NCBI RefSeq assembly: GCF_036884655.1
Contig: NC_088357.1
Span: forward strand, 41,362,001 to 41,426,000
DNA: 64,000 nucleotides
Source: Musa acuminata AAA Group
Lineage: Eukaryota > Streptophyta > Magnoliopsida > Zingiberales > Musaceae
Direction: 5' to 3'
In this document: positions 32,870 through 43,210 of the stretch, in pieces
Layout of the letters: each line of letters opens with the position of its first letter
Numbering within the stretch: the first letter of the stretch is position 1
The notes under the pieces: generated by a model
Databases searched by the model: none
The model's input: only the letters and a program-made list of their open reading frames with translations
Told to the model about the DNA's origin: nothing
Translations under genes and position numbers: made by a program

Positions 32870-34045
32870 AAAAAAAAAAAAAAAAGGTTTCATGTGTGGC
32901 ACCAACGTACCATCCGAAAATAGTACGAAATGGTTGGTTTGATGTACCATATGTATCGATTAATACATATGATATACTGTACCCTATAAAATTGATGATA
33001 CATAATGGTCCCAGCAATCGGTATGAAGATTAATCTGTTTCAAGCAGTATGGTGAAATATGACTTGGTGGGTATCGATCGGTACAATATACGTACGATCG
33101 TGGGTCGGTTGCAGTTAAAATTTGATTGTATTGAAAATATAAATTCAAATTTTCCTTCAAATAAGTTAGAATTTTTATTCATTTATGGTTAGATGTATTT
33201 ATTTTTATTTAGAAATAATTTATACACTGATAAATTAGGATACAAGATTCTAAAAATGATTTTTTATTTTTCGATCATTTGTCGACTTTTTTTTCTATCA
33301 AAATCAATGTGTATCGCCCTATCAACCAATAGCTCCCCCCAGCGATCCGTTACCGTGAACGGACAGGTCCTTAGGTGGCAGAACATCTGTCTCGGCCAAG
33401 GAAGGAAACACGCGTCCCGTTTCAGAAGACAGGTGGGGGCCGCACACTGTTTAACATCGCCACGTGGCATCACATGTCGTGTGTGTATCACCTACTCTGC
33501 CTGCTTCCTGTTCGTGTTGGTGCATAAACTTAGCGCATGGACCAAACCAATCGTCACCCGCCACATCTCCTGTACGTCGTATGAAACCGAAAAAGCATGA
33601 GACCTTTCCTTATTATCCATCATCTAGTCACGTCAAGCGACTCATACAACGTAGACTCCTCGTTGTGCTGCTGAAGACCACTTGACGACAGAGAGCGCTT
33701 ACTCCATCGTTGCTGGTCCTCATCTTGGACTGGAGAGGATGGCATCTGAGGTCTGACGTACGTTTTATAGGTTTTAAGACCAAAAGGACAAAACGCTCTT
33801 TGGGTTGGTTTAATAAGGTGACATGATCTCTCATGGTGTGGTACATGAACCCAGACGTTAGGCGTGTGAAAGACGAGATCGTACCTGACATATTGGTATG
33901 ATGGGAAAAAATATGGTCGTATATCAGTAACTATATGACCAACCGATACTCTACTTTAGAAGATTAAGATTAAATCATAATATGTTTAAATAATGCTATT
34001 ATAGATTAAAGGTGCCATCTAATAATATAACTTTAGAGTAGTGAT
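32870..34045. other. Intergenic DNA between IST1-like and MAGL-like genes
   Basis: The stretch begins with a run of As (about 32871-32885). It is followed by about 250 bp rich in short inverted ggtac/gtacc and atacatatg-type words, which look like a decayed repeat of unknown family. AT-rich DNA then gives way to a less AT-rich block around 33310-33560. Short ORFs have no recognisable motif. Confidence 0.35.
33459..33468. promoter_or_regulatory. Palindromic G-box
   Basis: The 10-bp palindrome gccacgtggc has a CACGTG core, a binding site type for bZIP and bHLH factors. It is about 1 kb upstream of the MAGL-like ATG, so a link to that gene is only a possibility. Confidence 0.3.
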
Positions 34046-34080
34046 GTGAGGATCACACCACATATTTACTTGTGTGCGGT

Positions 34081-34350
34081 GGGCCCCAGTCTACCTCTGT
34101 CACGTAAGGGTAACTTTGGTGGGATCATTCTGGGGGCACGAAATCGGGAATTCCAGTTTCCTTTCCTCGAATTCGTTATGGGGGGGGCACCGATTGGTCA
34201 CCAAATTTTCTTCCTCTCACGCAGGGAGTCCGGAGACCCTCGGCGGGCCCCAGTCTAACTCTGTCACATAAGGTTAAAGTTGTTGGGGTCGTTTTGGGGG
34301 CACGAATCGGGACTCCAGTTTCCTTTCTCGAATTCGTTACGAGGGGTAAC
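34081..34350 (+). repeat. Imperfect direct repeat upstream of the MAGL-like gene
   Basis: Copies at 34081-34188 and 34245-34350 (164-bp offset) both run from gggccccagtcta through ctctgtcac, gggggcacgaa and tccagtttcctttc to gaattcgtta. They differ by small substitutions and indels. They end about 140 bp before the ATG. Confidence 0.75.
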
Positions 34351-34491
34351 TGATTCCTCCTCTCGTCATCTATTTGGTCTCTCTCAACTTTTCGTCTTGG
34401 TTGCATCTGTCCATTGTATTGCATTAACGTTGGCCTCTTCGATTCATTTGTCTCCGCCATCGACCGAGGTTGAGGAGGAGGAAGAGGAACG

Positions 34492-37400
34492 ATGAGGTGG
34501 GAGGGAGTGGACGAGGATCTCGCGAGGATGGTGTCGGAGACGAAGCTGGACCAGGCGCGCGAGCGTAGGAAGGTCCGCGAGGCCTTCAAGGACGTGCAAC
34601 TTAACATCGATCATTACCTCTTCAAGGTATGATTGGCCGGACGATGATGATGATGATGATGTTGTTGTTCTTTGCCCTCCCCTGTTAAGAAAAGTACCAC
34701 AAGATTCCCGTAACTAGTCATTGATATCGAGATCTGATGCGTTTCATTGAATATGGTTATTAGTTGATAATTTCTTGAGGTTCAGTGCATTAGAAAATTA
34801 CTGCATCAATCGTCAGGTTGTTTGGTTGTGAAGGGTACGACGACATGGATTGATTTTTAAGCATAAAATTGTGGAAATTGTGTAAGAAAGGACAAGGAAA
34901 CCTTATGGACCCAAAGAAAAGGGAGCAAAAAAGTTAATTTTGGATTAACATGCCCCCTTTCTAATTTGGCTTCTTGGTGTGTAATTTTTTATTAACATGC
35001 CCCCTCTACCTGGGGAATGATATTCCTTCTTGTCTTCCTTTCCAAAACGATCGTTCTTTTACTTCTTTCCTTTTCTGATTTGAATCTTCCACAATCTCTG
35101 CTTCCTGGTTATATTAGCTCAAACTCGAATCGTTGATGTAAGATTCTGAAATGTGTTTTCAGATTCTGATCGTATAGAACATGGTCTGTGATGAGGAGCC
35201 TTTGATATAATTGACGAGGTTATTGCTTTGTAATATTTGGACTCTTTATTGAATTCTCTTAGGACAATTTGGAAATGCTTTTCTTCTTCTGAAATCTTCG
35301 AGATTCATCAATGACAATTAACTGTAATTTCTTCCTATCGTTACCTGCAGGCAAATCATACTGGACTGAGGACAAAAGAGGTGAAACATTTGATCTTATT
35401 ACCGTGTATTTAGTACTGTTAAAAATGGAGTCTGGATGGTTATTGCAAATTTGCTATTCTTATGACAGCCTGTTATGGATATTCTTCTTGGAGAAAAAGA
35501 AAATGCTTCTATGCAATTCCAATGTTCTCCTTCTATGTTTCCTTTTTTTTTTTCTTTTTATCTGACCCACACTTATTAAGCAGAAATCCTAATTGGATGA
35601 CTGCCTCCAAAATATTTATAAGAAACTGCTAATGCAATTCAAACCAAACTAGATCATAATGCCTACTTGCTGATGGTTACTATCCTCAATTTAGTCATTT
35701 TTTTTTCTATGATTCATTCAGCTTATTTTAGAAACCTGCAATGTTGGTAGGTCCACAAAACTGTGTGTAGAAATTAGAAGTCCTTCTATTTAAGATTCTT
35801 GCTTGAAATGGATACCAATGTAGTCTCTTACATACAGTCATATGAGGTGAATGCCAGAGGTATAGAAATTTTCTCCAAAAGCTGGCTTCCGGAGAACTCC
35901 TCTATTAAGGCTCTTGTTTGTTTCTGTCACAAATATGGAGACACCTGCACTTTTTTCTTTGAAGGTATGCAGAAATTCGTAGTTTTCTCATATACCCTGT
36001 TTCTGATGAAGATCTACATGTCTCTTAATTGGTACACATGCATGCCTTAGGTGTTGCTATGAAGCTAGCGTCATGTGGATATGGAGTTTTTGCTATGGAT
36101 TATCCTGGATTCGGTCTCTCAGAAGGTCTTCATGGTTATATACCAAACTTTGATTGCCTTGTAGATGATGTTGTCGAACATTTCTCCAAAATCAAAGGTA
36201 GAACGCTTTCACCAGTAATATGCACTGATTTGCAATTTTTTAGAGCTTCTTTTTTTGTAAAATCAATTGAAATATCTCGATCAAAGGTAAATTTACTGCA
36301 ACACCTTCTGGAAACATGAGTTTATGCAATATCACATTGCTGGTATCGTGTTTTTTCTAACTACTGAATGCATTCCATATCGACTTAGACCCAAGTGAAA
36401 AAAAGGAAAAGAACAATGCCAGATATGGAACATGAGAGCAATATATCTATCTAATTAATGTTTAAGTTTTTTAATTGGAATATTACAAAGACACATTTTG
36501 CAATATATCTATGCCAGATATGAGCTGTAACCATGCTTTAGTTTTCCCCGCAAACGGTTCAAAATAAAGTTATCCATATGTTTGTTGCCTTTGCTTAAGA
36601 CAACAACCAAATGCTGCTGGTTATCTGGATTATGAATTCCAGAATTTTGTGTGATGAGATGGAGCCTCGGTCTCTGGAACCAGCCTCTTCAAGTGCATCA
36701 AAGACCAGTGACAGAGCCATATGTACTATTGAGTTCAGTTCTTGTATCTTAATCTTTTACCTTCCGTCTTATGTCTTCTTTCTTGCGCCTCATAAGATTA
36801 CTTGTTTCTGCATCACAGTGCACGCTTGAATTATGTTAGACAAGTTAGTTTTAGTTCTTGTGCTGCTAATTCATTTGGCTTGGTCTTTGATCGTCCATAG
36901 GGCTCGAGCCATTTTAAGAATTTCTTAGAATGTTGAACCTTCAGGTATGCAATCATCAGACTACTATTGCTAAGCTTCACTTGTGTGGACATGTAGGAAT
37001 TGGTCGTCTTTGTTTATCTTTATCAATAAAAATGGCAATCCAATCTCTACTGGTGCCTTTGTGCCACATAATCCTGATTGTAAGTAACTTTTGGTTCTAC
37101 TCTATACTGTTCAATTGCACTGCTGTGCTAATTCCAGGACACTGGTGCCTTTGTGCCACGTACTCCACACTGTTCATGGCACTGCTGTGTGAAAAGCAGG
37201 ATACAGGAGTGTTCTAAGTTTTTAGAAATAATTCTCGAGTGTTTTTGTCAAGAGTTTTCCTTAGAAAATAAGCATTGTACTGGCGAAAATCAATGCATTC
37301 CTAGGAGTTAGAGTGCAATGATAGGTGCTATAAAATAAAATCTTAAGGCTTACTGATATAGAATCATTTTTAATTTATTTTTTGTTTGAATAATTTTGAT

Positions 37401-39675
37401 TGTGATTAATTTAGGGGTATTTTTGCCAATGCATTATGTTGCCATGTGACAACATTTCTAATATTTCTACCTTAGTTTTTTAGATTACTACAGGGCAAGG
37501 AGAAAAATAAAAAATCAAAGTTTGATTTTAGTTGAAGATTACAAAACTTGATTGAAGATTTCATTTCATTAAGATTTAACATATTCTAAAAAGATGAACA
37601 TCTATCAATTAGAAATTCAAATATGGGAAATATCTTTTTGAGAAAGAGTATAGTGTTTATAACAGTCTGAGTTGTAGTTCTAATTTTGAATAGTCTTGCC
37701 AGCTTTTTAATCATGACGTAATGCAAAAAGAGATATTGTTTCATAATTAGATTTTTGTGCTTTCAGAAATACTCATACCACAAGAAATCTCCAGATTTTA
37801 TTATGTAGAGAGAGAAATCTCCAAAGATGTAGTATTGATACTGTCATATGAAATAGGAGATTTATCGTATCGTATTTGGAAACTTAACTAGTAAAATTGA
37901 GTTACTTTGCAACTTATCTTCTGTACTTGGTTTGAAATGCAGAAAATCCGGAATACGATGGACTACCAAGCTTTGTGTTTGGAGAATCAATGGGTGGAGC
38001 AGTTGCTTTGAAGGTGCATTTAAAACAGCCAGATTCATGGGATGGTGCAATTTTAGTAGCACCAATGTGCAAGGCAAGTCATTTGGCATGGACATCTAAT
38101 TTCCTTCAATGTAATAATTTTTTATTCTCTAAATTGAAGCCATTTTCAGTAGATTTCAGAAAATATTATTCCACCATGGCCTGTGAAGCAATTTCTGATT
38201 GGCATGGCTAAACTTCTTCCAGAAAAGAAAATAATTCCTATAAAGGATTTAGGAGAACTGGCATATAGAGATCGGAAGAAACTAGAGCAGGTCTGTCTGC
38301 AACTCTGAGAAGATTATTCAGAAATTACTGCCCGAACCCGGTGGATTTCTCTTGATTGATATAAAGTAGAAAAGCATTTGGACATCAAGTGAAATACACT
38401 TCCTGGTTCTTGAACTGCAACTCTCTTGATTCTTATATGCAAGCTGGCTGTCTTTTTCTGAGTTTGTCAGTTGAATCAATATATACATATATCTTCTTTT
38501 GGGTGCAGATTTCATATAATGTGCTTAGATACAAGGGCAAAACACGCCTGAGGACAGGACTGGAGCTGGTGAAAGCTACTCGGGAGATTGAGCAACGACT
38601 AGAAGAAGTATGAACATGATCGAACATTTCTTTTTTAGGTTTTGCAATCTATTTGGAACGTGATGTAGAAGTCATACAATATCAGCTCTTTGTTCGTCTA
38701 ATTCTCTTTTGTTAATTACTATGGTTTTGAATAATGAGTATTACAAACAGACTTTCATATGCATGCTTAAACCCGTAGATGAGGATAGCATGTTTTGATA
38801 ATATTTTGCAAAAAATTAGGTTCAACAGTGCCTTTCTGGTCTTAATTACCCACAAAATTTGAGTTAGACATAATTACTATGCATGTTGTTGCTTTGTAGA
38901 GTTACAAAGTAAATATGAAAATTAGGTTAGATTTTGCCTGGCTATAGTGTTGCAGTTTAAGTGATCCAAGAACTTGTCTTAGTAATCAAATGCTGATGTT
39001 AACTTGAAGCTGGTTAGTTATCACCAAACAAACAAGAAAAAGGGAATTTTTTGTTTACATTTGGTGGGAAGATTAGATAACGAGTATGGCATATGAACCT
39101 CTTGATCTGTGGTCAAGAAGTGGTCTAGGATGAAGTTGTACCATTAGTTATAAATTGTAAAACTTGCTTCCCTGAATGACTAATTAGGGAATCACACTTG
39201 TAGCCACATGCAATACAAGGAAAATGGTAGCGTGATAAAACTTGATGTAGGAATTTTTCAAACCTTAGTTACATGCGACTTTAAGCACAGAGAGATGCAT
39301 TAATTAGCATCACCATCATACTCTTATTTCCTGGTCGAAGCTAGGAGTTCCGTTTTGATGATTATAATATCATTTGCATTACCTGAACTTGATACTGTGC
39401 GTGTTAATTTTATTGAAATATCTGGCAAACTCTTGGATTTCTTATTTCAGGTGTGTCTGCCGTTGCTAATACTCCATGGTGAGTTTGACAGTATAACTGA
39501 TCCTTCAGGAAGCAAGGGTTTGTATGAGAAAGCTAGTTGCACTGACAAGAAGTTGTGCCTTTACGAGGATTCATATCATGCTCTGATGGAGGGTGAGCCT
39601 GATGAGATAATATCCCAAGTTTTTGATGACATCTTCTCTTGGCTGGACAATCAAGTTAATAGAGTTAGGCGGTAA
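34492..39675 (+). CDS. MAGL: Monoacylglycerol-lipase-like alpha/beta hydrolase, 343 aa, eight exons
   Basis: Exons 34492-34626, 35351-35380, 35838-35964, 36051-36197, 37943-38073, 38153-38290, 38509-38607 and 39451-39675 join in frame (1032 bp). All introns are GT-AG except intron 5, which starts GC. The plant MAGL signature is continuous: REAFKDVQLNIDHYLF, SYEVNARGIEIFSKSWLPEN, GVFAMDYPGFGLSEGLHGYI, GESMGGAVALKVHLKQP (nucleophile Ser), VAPMCK, IIPPWPVKQFLIG, LILHGEFDSITDPS (acid) and EDSYHALMEGEPDE (His). Relatives hydrolyse monoacylglycerols or lysophospholipids, and caffeoylshikimate esterase belongs to the same wider family. The family HGYGD block reads HKYGD, changing the oxyanion-hole Gly, so activity is uncertain. 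No signal peptide is evident. The start ATG is the first one in frame with the conserved N-terminus. Confidence 0.9.
38074..38152 (+). other. GC-AG intron in the MAGL-like gene
   Basis: The exon ends ...ATGTGCAAG and the intron starts GCAAGT, the standard form of the rare GC donor. The intron ends ttttcagtag before ATTTCAGAAAAT. Only this border joins VAPMCK to ISENIIPPWP in frame, as in the family. Confidence 0.8.
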
Positions 39676-40693
39676 CTGGTCATTTTGTTTCGCTTCATGC
39701 ATAAGCTTAATCCATTCATGAAAAGGGCATTCTGGTCTGCAGAGAAAACTCTTATGTTAAAGTTGCCGTGACATTCTTAAAGAAAAGATCTATGCTACAT
39801 GTAATACAGCAGCTCTATTCATAAGCTTCCGCTGTTAAATTATTTACCGCTGTGAATTCATCTGAAAACATAATCCATTGATAGAACATTTGATTTTCTA
39901 TTTTTCGATGAAGCCTTCAAATATGTTACATTTGAATTTTTACTGATAATTCATTAGTTAGCATTCTAATGAAAGAATCAACTGAAATTTTATTATAGAG
40001 AAATTCAAGATTATATTCTTATTACGTTTGTTAAAGTTATAAAGACAAAAATATTAGCTATGAATATAGTAAAATATTTTTTTGTTTAATTTATTCTTAA
40101 TTTTATTTATTTAAAATTTACTATAATAAAATTAACGATAAGTATAACTTAAATGAGTTAACTAGTATATGTTTTTAGAAAAAAAAAGATTAGAATAAAA
40201 AATATTCATAATATTTGACATACAACTTAAGAAGTGAATAATAATAAAAAAAGTTGAAAAGCAAATAATAATAAAAAAAAGTTGAAAAGAAAATCACTTG
40301 AGTTTATATATTATATAAATTTATAAAAAAATATTCATAGTAAAATGTTACTTCAATGACAAGAAAGGTCATGCGAAAAAAATTATAAGACTTTAATTTG
40401 AAAGAAAAATATATAAGTCTAACATTTACATGTTTTGAATCAATCGTTACAAAAGTCTTTTAAATTCCTCTTATAAATTATTTGGTAGATTGATACTAAC
40501 ACTTCAACTTATTTATTAATAATAGATATTTATTTTAATATAAAAACTAAAAGAGTATGAATTATTTATCATTACATGGAATCATCTTAAAATGAAAGCG
40601 AGAACAGTTGATACTTATTATCTATGCCCAGAGATGATTCATTTGATATTATATTTTTATATTTTTAAAAATTTAGTTTCTTCATCTAAAATT
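39676..40693. other. AT-rich 3' flank, no gene seen
   Basis: This is the downstream region of the MAGL-like gene, strongly AT-rich from about 39950. It leads into the target site aaatt (40689-40693) of the next element. It may include the decayed left end of the copia seen at 47515, but I cannot show it. Confidence 0.4.
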
Positions 40694-42266
40694 TGTTGAA
40701 TCTCGAATTTTGATAATGAAACTAATTGATTGTGTTTAAATGTTTAAAAGCATTTTGAGTGATGCAGGTCTACTCGATCAGGATTAGACAGTTGACGCAG
40801 GAGGAATTGACGTTGCGCCGGAGGAGATCACGTCAGGATATTGGACGGCAGAAGGCTTCGGACGTCGGGCATCGGGCCACGGAGAGCGGAATTATGCCAA
40901 GGATATCGGGGTTGCGGAGGTCAACCACCGATTGGGCAACAAGCCGCAAGAGAGGACGATGCGCTGAAGAATCGGACGAAGCGCCAACCAATGACGTGCC
41001 GAGCAACAGAATGTCAATTTGCGTTGTAATAATTGTCTAAATCGGAATAGAGTTTTAGCTTGTGTGTGCAGGATTAACTACGATAACGACGAAGACATAA
41101 AGCAAAACAAAGTGTCGGAGTCAAGCGCGAAGGATTCGTTGCGAGTTCGAGAGTTCGACGGAAGTCCGAAGGTTCGTCGGGAATGCTGCCGGAACTAGCC
41201 GAGAATGAGTAGGGAGCTTGCCGAAGGGTTTTTCGGAAGCTCGCCGGAAGGTTCGTTGGAAGTTCGCGGAGCTCGCCGAGAAAGATCGGAGCTTGCCGAA
41301 GAAGCTCGTTAGAACTCGTCAAGATCAAATCGTAAAGTCTAGGAGCTTGCCGAGAGTTCGCAGAATGGTTTCCGAGAGTTTATCGGAAGACCGCCGGAAG
41401 TTCGCCAGAAGCTCGCCAGAAGAAGTCTTGACTTACAGACTTTGTAATAGCTTAGAAAATGTCTTTAAATTCATAGTTAGCACGTTAATTAGGGTTAGGA
41501 TTAGGTGTTAATCCTATAACCCAAGTAGGGGCCAATTGGGCTCGAGTTCGGACTGGTTTGGGCCAAGTTTAGAGCCCAACCAGTGAGCTGAAATAGTGTA
41601 GGCGGTGGCACCGCTAGACTAAACGGTGGCGCTGCCCAGCACTCGAGAGGTCCGACGGTGGCACCGCCACCGACAGGCGGTGGCACCGCCGGCCTCGGAA
41701 ACCCAAGAGAATTCAAAATTTGGAGCCCAAATTTGAATCCTCTTGGGGCCAATACCTCTCATTTCTCAGCAGAGAAAACAACCTTTGAGAAGCAAGAGAT
41801 TGAGATAAAAGTCTTAGCAAAGCCTTTAGTAAGTTTTTATTTTCAATAACTTATGTGTTCACCTCCCTCTTTCTCTTTGAAAATTTGTAAGAGTGTGAAC
41901 CACTTGTAAAAGGTTGTAAGAGGGGTATTTGTCCTTCCCCTTCAAAGTGATTTGCTAGTGGAAGTTGAAAGCCTCTTCGAAGAAGGCTTCGCAAGTGGAT
42001 GTAAGTCATTTTGACCCAACCACTTTAAATTGGTGTGTTCTCTGGTTTATATTTACTTATTACTATTTACCTTACTGCAAACCTTCATACGTGCTTTACT
42101 TCCTCATTACTTTTGTTGCACACCTTTACGAACACGCTTTCAAGTTAAGAACTTCCGAGTTCGATTTTTTTTTATTTTATCGTACGAAAGAATTTTCCAA
42201 AACCGAAGTTTTAATCCGCTGCATTAATTCACCCCCCCCCCTCTTAGTGCCGCTCCGATCCTAACA
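40694..42266 (+). repeat. 5' LTR of the gag-only element
   Basis: It matches 45926-47509 apart from a few percent of differences. Near-palindromes ggcggtggcaccgcc occur at 41601-41615, 41656-41668 and 41676-41690. At about 41746-41753 it reads ggggccaatacc where the 3' LTR has gggcctataaatacc, so the TATA box is lost. Confidence 0.9.
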
Positions 42267-42268
42267 AT

Positions 42269-42280
42269 TGGTATCAGAGC
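42269..42280 (+). other. Primer binding site, tRNA-iMet type
   Basis: TGGTATCAGAGC lies two bases after the 5' LTR end. Confidence 0.88.
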
Positions 42281-42316
42281 CCGGTATTTCTCATTTCGGA
42301 TTTACACCCAAGAGAA

Positions 42317-43210
42317 ATGACTCTTCATAGTTTTCAAGAGGGCTTATCAGTTGTTCATCCACCGTTGTTTAACGGATTGGACTACACTAATTGGAAAACT
42401 CAAATGAGAGTTTTCTTGATTTCTATGAATTTGGATTTATGGAATATCATTGAAAACGGTTTTCAACTTCCCTCTAAACCGATGAACGAATGGTCGGATT
42501 TGGAGAAGAAGTATTTTTCTTTAAACGCAAAGGCTATGAATGCCTTATTTTGTGCTTTGGACAAAAATGAGTTCAATCGGATTTCTACATACGAAACGGC
42601 TTTTGATATTTGGCGAACACTTGAAATCACGCATGAGGGAACTAGTAGAGTCAAAGACTCGAAAGTTAACATTTTATTGCATGATTTTGAGCTTTTTCGA
42701 ATGCAACCAAGCGAGATTATAGGCGACATGTACACCCGTTTCACGGATGTCGTCAATAATCTAAGAGTTCTTGGTAAATATTTTTCGAATTTTGATCTCG
42801 TAAGCAAGATCTTAAGATCCCTTCCAAAAAGGTGGGATCCTAAAATAATCGCAATACAAGAAACAAAAGATTTAAATATTTTTCCACTTCAAGAACTAAT
42901 TGGTTCGTTGATAACATATGAAATGGTGCACAATGCACATGATGAACAAAATCACCTTCCAAAGAATAGAAAGGATTTGAAACTCCGGACAAATGAATAC
43001 CACTTGAGCGATGACTCAAGTGATGAGGACAATGATGAACTTAGAACTTCGAACACTAACTCTTAATAAGTTTATTAAATAAAAATCTAAAAGAAACAAT
43101 GAACTTGAACGGAGGAAGAGGCCAAAGAAGAGGAAGGCAACCAAAGACGAATCAAAAACTTCCAAAGGTGAAACGGTGAATTGGGCTTTGACGAGCCTCG
43201 ACTACAAGGT
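42317..43210 (+). pseudogene. Sirevirus-like Gag, truncated (UBN2 family)
   Basis: The ORF 42317-43066 (249 aa) starts MTLHSFQEGLSVVHPPLFNG and LDYTNWKTQMRVFLISMNLD. It contains WNIIENGF, ALFCALDKNEFNRISTYETA, FDIWRTLEITHEGTSRVKDS and FTDVVNNLRVLGKYF, the UBN2/copia Gag pattern of Sirevirus elements. After a stop the reading resumes in another frame with a Lys-rich stretch and VNWALTSLDYKV, and then ends. Neither a zinc knuckle nor the long Sirevirus Gag C-terminal part follows. Confidence 0.75.

Noticed and set aside
32870..33120. SINE or MITE downstream of the IST1-like gene
   Set aside because: There is an A run and words such as ggtac/gtacc, but I could not define ends, a promoter box or a target duplication.
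42269..42280. tRNA gene remnants at the TGGTATCAGAGC sites
   Set aside because: These are primer binding sites complementary to the 3' end of tRNA-iMet, next to LTR ends; no cloverleaf is present.
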